DNA of 64,000 nucleotides from Phialocephala subalpina (Eukaryota > Ascomycota > Leotiomycetes > Helotiales > Mollisiaceae), in assembly GCA_900073065.1 (NCBI GenBank), contig FJOG01000007.1, forward strand, positions 297,852 to 361,851, given 5' to 3'. Position numbers and translations under genes: made by a program. Below the pieces are notes generated by a model that searched no databases, was not told where the DNA came from, and was given only the letters and a program-made list of their open reading frames with translations. Numbering within the stretch: position 1 is the first letter of the stretch; each line of letters begins with the position of its first letter. Below are positions 44,496 through 56,432 of this stretch, in pieces.

Positions 44496-46447
44496 CTAAC
44501 TACACGTCCCAAAAGCAATTTGACATCCTGTCCCACAGAAAGCGAGCGTGTTACCACAATACCCATACAACGAACAACAGTACCCAACGCCACAAGACAC
44601 ACCATACGGTGCTCCACAAGCCCCAGCAGGCACGACGATAGTCGGCGAGGGACTCTTGACAGGAACAACTGTTTTCGAGGGCGAAGGAGATGGTATGGGT
44701 GTTGGAGAAGGACTGCTTGCGACTGAACAGATGCCGAAGGATTTCTGGCATCTGGCGCCGCAGTAAGGCGATGTGTTGCCGCAGTAGCCGGAGGAGGAGC
44801 AGCATTGCCCTGCGCCGCACAAAATCCCGTATGGGACCCCGCATGCGCCGAGAGGGGTGGTGAGGGTTGGAGATGCGGATACGGTGAGTGTTGTTTTCGT
44901 AGTGCTTGGGAGTTTGACGGAGCTTGCTGGGACGGATTTGGTGGTTGTGAAAAGTGTTGTGGTGCTCGACTTGATAGTACTAGAGATCTTAATCGAGCTG
45001 ACGGATGCAGGTTTGGTAGTCGAAGTCGCGCTTGTTTGTTTTGCGGAAGAAAGGACGGGGGTGATGGTGCTTGTTTTCGCACTGCTGGAGGAAGATTTGA
45101 CTATGCTGCTTGACACAGTATTGGCAGATGCGACAAGGGTCGATAAGGCAGTACTTGTTTGGGTTGGTGGGACTGTGCCGCACATAACATACTGATTCGA
45201 GACATAGACATTCAATATGTTCTTGACTATCGAGTAATAAGCTCCAGATAGATGCGCATCAGCTAAAGTTGCCTCCCAAATCATGATACCTCCAAAATTG
45301 GGCCTACAAAAATATGCTTTAGCTAGATTTGCAATTTCGGTCGGACTGAGATAGTTGGTGTCTGTCGCAGGACCTCCTGGAACGCTGATCTACAGCTTTG
45401 CGTTCGCACTTGCTGTTCCGATCAGGAAGTTGGACCAGGCGTTGTAACTGAAACCGCTTGGAACCTCGAATCCAGTGGTTGCGTAGTTGGTATTGGTGTT
45501 TGCCCAGTTGCGTGCCGAGCATTGAGGGGTGTTGTAGTACTGGACCCAAATGATATCAAACTGGGCTTTTTGAATCATCACTCCCATGTTTGCATCCGGT
45601 ACGACGCATTGTGGTGCTCCAGTAATGAGATATTGCTTGCCAGCACTTTGAAAGAGCACACGCAATCTCTGGATCATGGCAACATAGCCTGCGGAACTAT
45701 CTGAACTTATGTCAGCACCTGGGATAGGGCGAGTCATACAGGAAAACTTACCGGTAGGTGCGTATTCTATGTCGAAGTCAAAACCATCAACTTCGACAGC
45801 CAGACCAGGACTGTCAAAAGGTCGTGGAAGACCGGCTGCTACCCAAGCTGCATTCTGAGGGCCGAACGCACCCCATAACCAATCTGCAAAAGTCACCCCT
45901 TGGGTAGCACCGATAAGCTGGTATGTATTTGTAGCGCCTCCCAACGATAAAATAATCTTCTTTCCGTAAGTAGATTGGCACACTGGGACATCCGCAACAA
46001 GCTGCGGACACTCCGATTGCAGTTGGTTCAAAAGGGGATTACCGCCTGGACCTTTGAAAACGTAGGAACCTCCCCAGCACTGGTTACCAAAATTATCCCC
46101 TGGAAACCCGTTGCCTTGAGCGGGGAACACATTGATAAATGCTAGTGGTATAATGTCCACAGTCGTTTGGCTACAGAAATGTGCAAGTCCTTGCTGTCTT
46201 GCTCCTTGGCCCTGTAGAGACATCAGTAATGGATGAGAGCTTCGGTGGAATAATCACGTACCCAATATAGAGCAACATTAGATTTTGATGTAGGGTTATA
46301 CGACGAGGGAACAGATGAATGAGAATGTGCATGTGAATGGGCACGAGCATCGACGTGGGCATGGGCATGGGCATGTGAAGACGCATCGGAAGAGCAAATG
46401 AATAAGAATACAGAAGCGACAGTGTATAGAAACGAAACGAGCGACAT
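44496..46447 (-). pseudogene. GH18 class III-type chitinase with two CBM18 modules, interrupted by one stop codon
   Basis: Exons 46447-46262, 46211-45752 and 45700-44496 join in one frame of 616 codons. A signal peptide (MSLVSFLYTVASVFLFICSS) is followed by a His/Ala repeat and the GH18 barrel: SNVALYWGQGARQQGLAHFC, KIILSLGGATNTY, the catalytic VDGFDFDIEY with its Glu, FDIIWVQYYNTPQC and, after the stop, FGGIMIWEATL. A Ser/Thr linker separates two chitin-binding CBM18 modules (CGAGQCCSSSGYCG and CGVGYCCSLYGYCG). TAG at 45390-45392 is codon 319, where a Tyr-like position precedes ISVPGGP. Translation would lose the last barrel strand and both binding modules. The 297 codons after the stop are intact, so the change is recent, an allele, or a sequence error. 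No plausible intron removes it. Confidence 0.8.
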
Positions 46448-47286
46448 TTTCGATTAGGATTAGAGTAATACAACATGCAAAAGGAGTGGACGGCCTGAAA
46501 GACCACGATATGAACAACGCGTCAACAAGAACATCGGGAAACGCGAATGCTTGATATAAGGGAATGTCTCGATAAGATGGCTAGAAGCGCCAATGTCTCA
46601 GATGCCTTTTGTGGTGTCTGGACATTGGGATTCACTGCACTAGCTAAGCAACCTTAAAATTTCAGTTGGGTCTGAATCTGGGCCTTTCAAAAGCCGCATT
46701 CCAAAGACATCTAGAGCTCTTCAGAAGGTTGAACTGCTCACAATTATCGTCGCGAATTGCATTCTTGGATCCAGCAGCACTCGACATCGCTGGCATCGAC
46801 TTATTACTCCTGTGCTTCGGAAAAAGCTTCAACAATCCTCATGAGGGAGTATATACCCCATTCCTATGGCTCAAAGGTAAATCCGTGCCAGAGTCACTCT
46901 CGAGCTGAGAGATATCGAGTGCTTGGAGGTAGAATTCTCGCGACAGGCCAACTGCCTCAGAACGGCCGAGATTGCAAACGAAATTCACATGGGCTGGAGA
47001 AGCATTGGCCCGACCTTATCATTATGCGTCGTTGAGGCGCCTGCGATTGTTGGTCGAATTAGATTTGTGTCGTCTCTGGAATCTCCTGAATCTTTCTGGA
47101 CATCGCGAAGGTGTTGTTAACTCCGACAAGCTTCTTGTGCCACTCAGCCTCGTGCACGGACCATCGACAGCCTCGTCATCCTCGTGTCATGTTTCGTCCG
47201 AACAGCTGAGCTTCGAATCTCAACCCCGCGTTCATCCCACTTTGTTGATCAAAGAACCCAAGAATTCCTCAGCCACTACCAACACA
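46448..47286. other. intergenic, divergent promoters of chitinase and MEMO1
   Basis: 0.84 kb between divergent genes. No recognised site or gene. Confidence 0.4.
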
Positions 47287-48314
47287 ATGACGACAAGAGT
47301 TGCTAGCCATGCTGGCTCATGGTATACCTCGAATGGTGATAAACTTCAGTACCAACTCGAGGAATATCTAAAGAGTGTTGACATCGAGGAAACTCCTGTC
47401 CCAGGCGCAAGAGTAATCATTGCGCCGTGAGTGAGCTTCTCAAATCTCACTTCTGGCCTGTGCTGACGATCTCAAGACACGCAGGCTACTCATACTCCGG
47501 TGAAACTGCTGCATGGGCGTATAAGACCCTCGACCTCTCGAACTGCAAGCGAGTCTTCCTTCTCGGCCCATCTCACGCATATTACCTTTCCGGCTGCGCG
47601 TTGTCGAAGCATGGGAAATATGCCACTCCACTCGGAGACCTCGTCATCAATAAAGAGACGGTTGCAGAGTTGCAGAAGACTGGAAAGTTTGACACCATGA
47701 GCGAAGAGAACGACGAGGCGGAGCACAGTCTCGAGATGCATCTGCCATATATCTACACAATGATTTCGCAGGCCTTCGAAGACCCCTTCAAATATCCTAC
47801 GCTTGTGCCGATTCTAGTAGGCAATACCAATCCTAGGAAGGAGCAGGAATTTGGCAGGATCCTCGCACCATACTTGGCAGACCCCACGTCCGTCTTCGTG
47901 ATATCCTCCGACTTCTGCCACTGGGGCACGCGCTTCTCATACACATACTACCTCCCACAAGCTTCAATTCAAGAAAGATCCAGCAAAGGCAAATCACTTG
48001 CTCGACGAGATCCCAGACCTACGAATCCACCTATCTATGATAGTATCAACGAGCTAGACAAGCAAGTGATGGATGCCATCGAGACTGGTCAACACCAAAC
48101 CTTCCTTCAGAACTTGAGCGAAACCGAAAATACAGTCTGTGGCAGACATCCTATTGGAGTTGTCATGGCTGCGATCGAGGTCTTGGAGAGCGAAGGCAAA
48201 GCTTCTGGTACTGCGTATGGGAAGTTCAAATTCGTCAAGTATGCTAGGAGCAGCGAGGTAGAAGATATTAATGATTCTTCGGTGAGCTATGCTAGTGCAT
48301 ATGCAGTCATATAA
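47287..48314 (+). CDS. MHO1: MEMO1 / MHO1 family protein
   Basis: Two exons (47287-47426 and 47477-48314) give 325 residues, near the usual length of about 300-340. Family landmarks are ASHAGSWYTSNGDKLQYQLE at the start, IIAPHAGYSYSGETAAWAYK across the intron, VFLLGPSHAYYLSGCAL, EAEHSLEMHLPYIY and VFVISSDFCHWGTRFSYTYY. These carry the conserved His and Asp residues and Cys of the metal site seen in MEMO1 structures, related to extradiol dioxygenases. MEMO1 is linked to iron or copper-dependent redox signalling in animals and to iron handling in yeast. The exact fungal role is unclear. The gene is intact and lies beside two broken genes. Confidence 0.9.
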
Positions 48315-49617
48315 GGGAATTTCTGGGGGTAATGAAATATGGATGGTAGGCGTTAGGATGGGTCACGAAAGGAATTGGAGAGTACTGCCGAGATACGATG
48401 CTCACAATGGCTTTGCCTCAGCTATTTGCATGCTCTTTGAGATTGTGATTTCCGAGCTGCCGCCTCCTTCCCTATTAAAATGTTTACAGTCACGGAACCG
48501 GTAGCCTCAGAAGAGTGACCTGCCCCTGACCGAGAGAATTGATCACTCATGGTGCCCGGAATTTCCTCCATCTTGCTAGAGAGGCATGGCAGAGCCACCA
48601 AATAAGTGGATAGCGCCTAACTATCTATCAATCTGTCCTTGTCTGCGTAACAGCTGGGGATTGAAAGGTGAAACTGGTCACGTGGAATGCCTACAGTACG
48701 ACGCTAGTGTGCATGTGTCTGGTCTACTGCTATTGCCCCAATGCTTCTTTCCCTCGAAATAATCAAGCGTCTTCATCGTCACTCTTGAGATTGTTCCCCT
48801 TCCTAAAAATCCCCAATTGCTGCTGTTTTATAAGCGCGTAATAAAGCTGACAGTGTATAGTGAGGCTGTGGTTCTTTTTCATGCTCAACATTTAGGCAGC
48901 ATTGGAGCTACTTGATGTTTAATTTCTCACGAAAACTTCCGCCTCTGTTTCGCCAATTTAGTTGCTTCGATAATCCTTATCTACCGAGGTTTGAGTTGTC
49001 GCTTTCACGACCTCTCATGACTCCGTCCCCACCGTTCCATGTCCAATCGGCCGTGCGCGGTATGCAGATGCCTTACATTCGACTACACCCAGCCCTTCCA
49101 AGAGGCTCTCAATTGAGGCGACTCTGAGTCTTGGAGACTCACACGTCTGGCCGATCAAAATGAGTTTCTCGTTCCGTTCCGCCGTACTGACATGGTGTCA
49201 GATTTTCCGGCTCTCCGAGAGGGCTCTGGCAATGGATGCCACCTATGCGCAGAATTGAGAAAATGCCTACTGAGTGGGAACGATCATACTTTTGTCCTTG
49301 AGTTCAGCGAAGGAACCATTCGACTTATTCGTTAATCAAGTCACTTAGGGTCTATGACTGTCACGATTCGTGCTTTTCTGGTCTCTCCGAAGGAACCGAA
49401 GTCTCCAGAATCTCCACCGCGTTCTATAGTTTCAGCTGTGACACTTTCCCGCCATATTTACTCAGCAACTATAGACATGATCAATTTTCAATCCGGGGTG
49501 AGAGTTAAATTGTTGAGGCACTAGTAGCGATTCCTTCAAGCTGACTTCTATTCAGGCAGCTCTGCAACTACGTTATATAGAACACTTCCTTCAACAGATA
49601 TTCTGTCGTAGACAACT
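48315..49617. other. long intergenic region, nothing recognised
   Basis: 1.3 kb between MEMO1 and the HET relic. It may hold the lost 5' part of the HET gene, but I could not follow it. Confidence 0.35.
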
Positions 49618-51110
49618 ATTGATCTGATCTCGACTTGGATGAAATCTTGCGACGAAGGACACCCAACATGCCACAGAACTTCTCGGATGCCAGCGAGGCT
49701 CATCGATGTGCAAGCAGCTGACCCAGTACTTATTCAGAACGTCTACGATGCAGAATATGCAGCACTTAGTCACTGCTGAGGTCTATCACAGGAGAATCCA
49801 TACAGCAATCAACACATGACCACAAGTCGGACAATGTCCTCTCGAAAGCCGGGGATGCCTGTGTTTGAGTTGGCCCAGACTTTCCGAGATGCAGTATTTG
49901 TTACCAAGGCACTCGGTCTGAGATACTTGTGAATTGATTGACTGTGTATCATCCAAGACTCCGAGATAGACGTCCATCAATAAGTAGGGCAAATAGTTTC
50001 GGTGTATGAAAATGCCCTCATAACTATTTGTGCTACTTCAGCGGGAAACAGTATGTCGGGATTCCTGAGGAGGCAAGAATGGCCACCACCAGTTTTGAGC
50101 ATGCCCTTTATTGCTTCAGACACTGGAATCGTCGGGAACTTCAACTTTCACAAGCAAGAAAAATGTATAGAGGACCTATCAGATGAGTGGGGTCCTTTTG
50201 TGGGTCCTTATTTTGCATTTAGTTTCAGCTTCCCCCTTTCCTTAAATCTACTATCAAAGTCGATTCCATCTCACAGGACCATGCCTGGGCCGCGGAAGTG
50301 GAACAATTGCAGTGGAATAAAAGAGCCTGGACATCCCAAGAACATCTAGTTTCCCGCCGTTCTCCACTTTGGGAAAGCTAAACTCTACTTCGAATGCCGC
50401 TCCGCAAAGATGTCAGAGGATGAGCATGAATTGAGATCAAGCTCTGGATTACGACTCCACGGATACTATCAATACCTCTCGGCTCAGAAGAGTATTGACC
50501 AAGCTGCTGTATCTGAAGCATATTATTCCTTGGTAGACGAATACTCAGATCGTACGTTGAGTTTCCCAACCGACAAGGTGTTTGCGTTCGCGGCAATTGT
50601 TGCGCAGTTCGAGCGCTTGGACTATTCAAAGCATATCCATGGCTTGTGGACAGGAGATCTACCAAATTGTCTCTTGTGGAGACATGACTCAGAGTCCAGC
50701 GAGAAGTGGGACAATGATGAGAAACCTGGCTTGGAACGTAAAACCAACGGTAACGATACAGTTGTGTCATCTAATACCACATCGCCATCCTGGTCCTGGT
50801 ATTCTTATAGTGGCGCTGTACTTACTCCAGAATTTTGGTACTGGAAATCATGAATCACTCCTCAAGAACGACAGAAACGCTTCAGATGCTTTGTAGCAAC
50901 GGACCACTGTCCACCAAGGTTGATAGTCGAGGGGATCCTACAGAATGCACATTCAAGTTTGTTCCAAATTATTCTCGAAAGATCATAATAAGCTCTGTCG
51001 AAGAGGTTTTCATTAAGGGTGTGAATATTGGGGTTGCCAATTTTGATTGTTCAAGAGGCACTGCTCCTGAAGAGCAGTTGGTAAGTTGAGCTTCCCTGAT
51101 GCGTATGATC
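49618..51110 (+). pseudogene. decayed HET-domain (heterokaryon incompatibility) gene
   Basis: From 49618 one frame gives LISTWMKSCDEGHPTCH, RLIDVQAADPVL and YAALSHC, then a TGA at 49777 in place of the invariant Trp of the HET signature SHCWG. TFRDAVFVTKALGLRYL follows, with TGA at 49930 (Trp expected before ID), TGA at 49939, LCIIQDSEIDVHQ, TAA at 49981 and VYENALITICATSAGNS. The middle part NKRAWTSQEHLVSRRS lies in another frame, then LYFECRSAKMSEDEH and DKVFAFAAIVAQFERLDY return to the first, ending near SPSWSWYSYSG and a poorly kept tail. HET proteins trigger cell death on fusion of unlike strains. The nonsense codons are consistent with G-to-A or C-to-T transitions, but not in the TpG context of classical RIP. 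Confidence 0.8.
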
Positions 51111-51363
51111 CGAGGAACGAGGAAGAGCGGTCCTTTGTAGGCGGACTACTTGTTGAACAGGATGCAAGTTCCGGGTCCTAACGTCGTACAGGGTATTTCG
51201 AGGGAGCTCGTGACTCTACCTTTGACTTTTGGGGAGCTTTGAATTATGCCACGACACCTCCATACGCTTCTAACCTGCTAAGATGCAGTACTGTTGTACT
51301 TGTCTAGATCTTTAAATCACGAAGGAATCGCCAGATCTAAAATCATCTTACTGCACTACCCCA

Positions 51364-52155
51364 TCATTTTCCTTCATTCTCTTTCTGAGCTTTCTCCATG
51401 TCCTCCTTCTCTACATTTTTCCACTTATACTGCGCCCAATCATCACTTCTCGGAAATCCCACCCCCACCCCCTCAGGTCTTTCCAGCCCAAGAAACGCAC
51501 AAAGCGGTCCCCACCCCTCCTTAACCTCAAACTCTAAAATCTCTCTCCCACGTTCCTTCGCAGCTTTTCTCACTGCCTCGTTATGTCTCTCAAACCTCGC
51601 TATTCCTTCTTCCTCTCGATTCTCTTCTGGTCCCCAAAGATACCCACCCATTGCCTGGCCAAATGGAGAAGTTTTCACGTGCCAGATTGTGCTTTTCATA
51701 CTCGTGAGCCAAGTCTCTGAAGACCGAGTCGTCAATACGATTTTCGCGTCTGGATATGCATCCATAAACTCAGAAGCAAAAACTGAGGCGGGGATGTCTG
51801 TCACACCCTGAGAGATTGAGTACAGGGAAGATGAAATGGAGGGAGGGACGAACAGCGAAATCCCCAAGAAACTCATCAAAGTCCTCCTTTGATATAGGGC
51901 GTGGAGGATTAGCGAAGTGAACTTCGAGGAGGGGAAGCCAGTATTTCTCATGGCCATTCTTCTTGACTTCTCGCATGTGGTAGATGGGTGTTATGCCTAG
52001 GAGGGCGAGGGCATCGGCTAGTGCTGTGAGGGTTTCATTAATGTTTTGAAGTTTGAGTATTTGGGAAAGGGGAGAAGGATCGGAGTACATTGAGTTCCTG
52101 TGCGGCACATGCCTAGGCAGAGGACTTGCATGGGTACTGTTCTTTTGGTTGCCAT
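51364..52155 (-). CDS. sulfotransferase-like P-loop protein (Sulfotransfer_4 type)
   Basis: Exons 52155-52089, 52023-51854 and 51807-51364 give 226 residues. The start MATKRTVPMQVLCLGMCRTG contains the P-loop-like PAPS-binding motif, and continues TQSLADALALLGITPIYHMR across the first intron, a hallmark of this fungal family. Then come ASVFASEFMDAYPDAKIVLT with the 3'-phosphate-binding TTRS, and WLTSMKSTIWHV. The C-terminus ends EKEDMEKAQKENEGK without the membrane anchor some relatives have. These proteins are often found near secondary-metabolite genes, but their substrates are mostly unknown. Both introns have weak donors (GTACTC, GTTCGT) yet restore a perfect family match, so I consider the gene functional. 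Confidence 0.8.
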
Positions 52156-52866
52156 TTGGACGATTTGGGTTGATCCCTTAGTTGGTGATATTGCTATGCT
52201 GAAGAATAGCGAGCAAAAGCTCCTGGAATGAGATGATGGGAAGCATTTATGTTTCTCCTCAAGTTGAAGATCTCATATGGCTGTATGTGGAAGTTGGTTG
52301 TCATCACGTCAAAATCCGGCGGATCTTTATCGCGTACGAGTAGGGACGTGCAGCACATCATCTTGAAATAAGTTGAAGTATTATTTTTTCTTTGAGTATA
52401 ACGCCATCAGAATCTTGACGGAATAGCATATAATGGAGTTTTCTGAGGTAAAAGCCTCATACCATATACATTTATGGATGAGACAGAACTGGTCATGTGA
52501 TCTTGCCAACCTCTTTCCGAGCTTGCTTGAGTGCTGAGGACTTAAGAAGATAAAGTATCGGATGGGGGCCTAGTTGGATGAACACATAAATGTAGAGAAA
52601 GGATCAAGAGACATGAATTGTTTATGAATTCACCTCATCTGATCATTTCAGGAGGTCGTCCCGAAACGTCGCAGAAACTTGAGCGAGAGTGATGAAAGTC
52701 AGCACGATTTTCATTTCTGTTACTTTAGAACTTTTGAGAAGCCTCTCAAATCCATCTCTCAACCACGTCCATCGAGTAAACCCGTGCGAATGCCATAATC
52801 CATAATTCCATTATCCGTCAACATCACCAATCTTCACTCTACATCCCAATATCAAAGCTTCATCAT
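52156..52866. other. intergenic, nothing recognised
   Basis: 0.7 kb, AT-richer than neighbours, promoter of the sulfotransferase-like gene and 3' flank of the SRPBCC gene. Confidence 0.4.
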
Positions 52867-53498
52867 TCACAATTTGGCAGCAGCCTTTGCGAGATCAGCC
52901 AAAGCCTCGCGACGCTTGTACTTAGCATCCTCGATGACACCTGTTCATAGTCAGAACTGTTCCGGGTGGCGATGGATAGAGCAGAACATACCTGCATCGG
53001 CATCACTGGAGAAGCTGCCAGACCATTGGATGAAGGTGTGGCCTTCGTGCTTGCCGGAGGTGATAGGGAAGAGTCGAACGGTGCTTAGGACGCTCGAGTA
53101 GGTCAACTCAGGATTGGCTGAAATGACAGAGTAAGTGATGTAGTGGTCGATGGCCTGGATTCATCAAGTGAGTCAGCAATCATCATATCATTCACACCAA
53201 ACACTTCCAAGCAAGCAAAGAGTATGAAAAAGTGAAGGGAAAGATGGCGCAAACATAGAAAGTGAGGGAGACAAACAGAATGCTCCTCTTGCTTGACCTC
53301 CAAGACAGTTCCATCCTGGAAAGTCCACTTAACGACATCGGTATCTGGAGAGGCACCCTTGACAAACTCGCTACCCTTCAAGGCAGACCAGAAGTTGGAG
53401 AAGTTCTCGAGCTTGATCAGGTGCCAGACGGCGCTGAACTTGGCTTCGATGACGGCTGACTCAGTGACTGAGGTCGAGGTGGGGATGCGGGATGCCAT
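52867..53498 (-). CDS. SRPBCC / START-like (Bet v1-fold) lipid- or ligand-binding protein
   Basis: Exons 53498-53277, 53154-52992 and 52940-52867 give 152 residues. The layout is that of the polyketide-cyclase/dehydrase-like group: SVTESAVIEAKFSAVWHLIK, then KWTFQDGTVLEVKQEEHSAI, DHYITYSVISANPELTYSSV, FIQWSGSFSSDADAG and a long C-terminal helix YKRREALADLAKAAAKL. It has no signal peptide. Such proteins bind hydrophobic ligands in a helix-grip fold. Catalytic function cannot be judged. The third exon is only 74 nt and carries the helix. The gene reads cleanly and is probably cytosolic. Confidence 0.82.
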
Positions 53499-54622
53499 TT
53501 TGATTGTGCTGTGGGAGTTGGCTGTTGAGTTTGATTTTGAAGTGATTGTTGTAGGGAAGTGGGAGTTGAAGTCGTTGCGATTTGAAGAGAGTTGTAGGAG
53601 AAGGAAGGGGCTTTTGAGGAAGGATCGTTTGATAATGCAAGGCAATGACGTAACTCGCTTGCAGAAATTGGGTGATTCACAAACGGATGTGAATTTGATC
53701 AAAGAGAAGTTTGGAAATGTTTCAAGACTGCAGTATTTACGGTACTGAATATCGAAGTGAATACTGTCGACCGAAGTAGTGATGCTAGAATTAGGTAGGT
53801 GGCCGCGATCATGAGGTTGACACTTACCCCGCTACCCCGCTACCCCGCCAAGAACGAAGCTTGCCATTAGCAAACGACTGTTGATTACGATCGTGTATAC
53901 TATTCTTGAAGAAACATCTTTCAATTATCGAGAATTCTCCTCGTTGTCCGATAAATGGTGAATTGTTTCAAAATCTCTTGCTACTCTGCAAATGGTAGGT
54001 GCAAACCACCCAGCAGAAGCTGCAGTACGGTAGAATGCCGTACCGTACACTAACGCAGCCTTGCAGGCAATTTGAGTGAATCGTCCGATGCTAACGCTTT
54101 TTCCTTGTCAATTGCAGCAAGTCGCTTTTTGGGGGGGGGGGGAGCGGGAAACACTGCACTGACTTAGACAGTGCTTGCAATTGCGGCAGAAGCTCAGGAA
54201 ATTGCCCATCATGCCGAGTTCACTCCAGATCATTGCCGAGAGCAGGTTCTCATGAAGGCTGTGAACAATGATTGCGGGGTTTATCTGAATAAGAACGAGA
54301 GCAGAATTTTAAGAGGCAAAGATGAAGATACAGATGGGTTTTCTGTCTTCATGAGGTTGTTCGGGTTTCGGGACTACAAGCTTATTCTAAACACGGCCGC
54401 TCGCTGAGAGTTTAAAATGCCTCCAAAAGCTCTGCAGGTCTGCACGTACAATGGAAGGAAGTCCCTCCTCGTATTTCCGCCCAACTGTCAAGCTCTTGAT
54501 CACTGTCGCCAGGTGAAGCGCTTTTGCCCTTGAGTTCGAGGTTGCTGTTGGTGCTTGGACACAACTATCGCTTGGGTGTGCCGTCGAATCGTGTTTGTCA
54601 AATATGGATTTGCTGCCTTGAT
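53499..54622. other. intergenic with a short tandem repeat and a G run
   Basis: CTACCCCG is repeated about three times near 53828-53850, and a run of 12 G lies at 54131-54142. Frames here are not protein-like. The missing C-terminal part of the Zn2Cys6 relic would be expected in this stretch but cannot be followed. Confidence 0.4.
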
Positions 54623-54985
54623 CTACAGTAGTTGAGTGCGAAATGGCCTCGGAGATTGGTGGCGCTGTACCTTGTTTTGGTTATCGAGGCGCACGACCCC
54701 GTGCTGGAAAGCACATGGAGAGCCGGCTTTCGTGCTGTTCAAGCAGTGGTTGTTTTCATCGCGTTTCGGCACTTTTCTGCGATGACAGGTGACGCATGAT
54801 CGAGCGTTGAAGCTGCGAGGACAACTAGCGATTGAGAAAGCTTCCTTGAGTTCTCGGGCGGCAAAAGATTGCTGGTCTTGGACACCGTTTGAATCCCATA
54901 AGGTATCATCTGGGAAAGGCGGCCGTAGAGTGCGTACGAAATTTACCCGCAATGAAGGAGTACAGGCAAAAGAGCTCTCGGGCAA
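54623..54985 (-). pseudogene. relic of a Zn2Cys6 transcription-factor DNA-binding domain
   Basis: The stretch at 54796-54713 reads SCVTCHRRKVPKRDENNHCL then NSTKAGSPCAF. A fungal Zn2Cys6 domain has six Cys in the spacing C-x2-C-x6-C-x5-6-C-x2-C-x6-C. Here Cys 1, 2, 4 and 6 remain, Cys 3 is lost with an extra residue inserted, and Cys 5 is Ser. No regulator middle domain follows on the minus strand. It is best read as an old, inactive copy. Confidence 0.5.
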
Positions 54986-56432
54986 GCGTCAGCTAATTGT
55001 TGGTTTCCGTGAGCTTGACACTGACTTTCACCAGTTGTGTGTAGAGCTTTTGTAGCTCCTGATGTTCCCGCGCGAGTTTTTCATCGTTGTCCTTGTGGAC
55101 GGGACTGCATCGACAACTTGTTCTAGTTGTCGCAGGTCGAAAGTAGGTATCGCTATACCTGCAGGCTACTCTGGTGGTTTTGGGATAGCTCTTTGATGTT
55201 GGTCATGTTGCTCTGTCTGCGAGTGGGTTGAGCCGTCGCTGGAGGCTTCAAATAATCGGAGGCTCGGCTCGTATGGCCTAACACGCGCATGTGAGTCTAG
55301 ACTCTGCTATTCCAGGCTTCGCCAATTCATAGCCAGCCTCCATTCAATCTCTATTTCAAGATGTCCGCTTGTAAGCTTGAAATGCTATGTCGTTGAGGAT
55401 GAATGCAATCATAGGAGTGGTCTTTACCGCCGAGCTCAAAGACGTGAGGAGTCAATTTGAGAGTAAGATATTGTAAAAAAGCAAACTTTGATAGAACGAA
55501 ATTGAGCCAAATTGTTTGCAGGTGCGAAGACTTCATCTAACCTAACAATTCGGGGTGAAACCTCGAAAGTCAGCAAGACAGCAGATACAAGATGACGAAA
55601 ACGAAGTTGCTGATGTTTCACGAGTTGATGGCTCAGCTGCCTCAGGCAAGAAATCGGATCCGGCCGGAACGAAAATAAAACGGAAGGACCTCGCATAATA
55701 AAGGGGTCCGGCAGTCGCTTCCTCACACCACAATAACTGGAACTTCAACAATTTCTGCTTCACTCTGGGTTCTTTTTTATCTTCCTCGTCCCTGAAAACA
55801 CCTCAATATCAGCAGATGCAACCATCAACCATGTCTGCACGTGATCTCAAGTGCCGAAGCCGGCGCAAGTGCAAGGATCCCTTATCTTTGTGCAGCATCA
55901 CGACAGCCGCACCGTCATCATGAACCATCCCATTACTCGAGAAGGAAATCCCAACAACTTCAATAGAAAGTCTATTGAAGAGACTACCTCTCATACCTGT
56001 ATGCAAGCGCTGCAATTAGATTGGCACGCTGGCCTCACCTTTCCGCTTCGGACTTCCTCGAGACTGCTCTCAACGCCAACTCGAATGCGCCGGGTCTCGG
56101 GCCATAACGACTACGGATGGGAACAAGTGCACCATCAATGGATACATTCGGACCATCTCATGGCCACTCGAAGTGATAAGAGCCTCACCGACAATTCTCC
56201 GTGCTCTGCGGGAAGGAAAGGGTGTGCACACTGAGTCAGACATGGGATGTGGATCGGAGCTCAAAATCTCATGTTATCCTCGTATGGCCCGAGAGCAAGG
56301 ACCGATTAAGGACCCAGTCATCCAGTATCCTCGACGAGTTGTATAAAGGCCGTATTTGCTCAGTGGAATTTCTGGACTCCAAGCATTCTTGTTTTCGTTT
56401 CTTCTACCTCTATCTGCTATCCCATCGACAAC
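54986..56432. other. long intergenic region, nothing recognised
   Basis: 1.4 kb upstream of the F-box gene. No frame with recognisable motifs. Confidence 0.35.

Noticed and set aside
45370..45395. An intron that would remove the chitinase stop
   Set aside because: The only GT and AG around the stop enclose about 20 bases, too short for a fungal intron.
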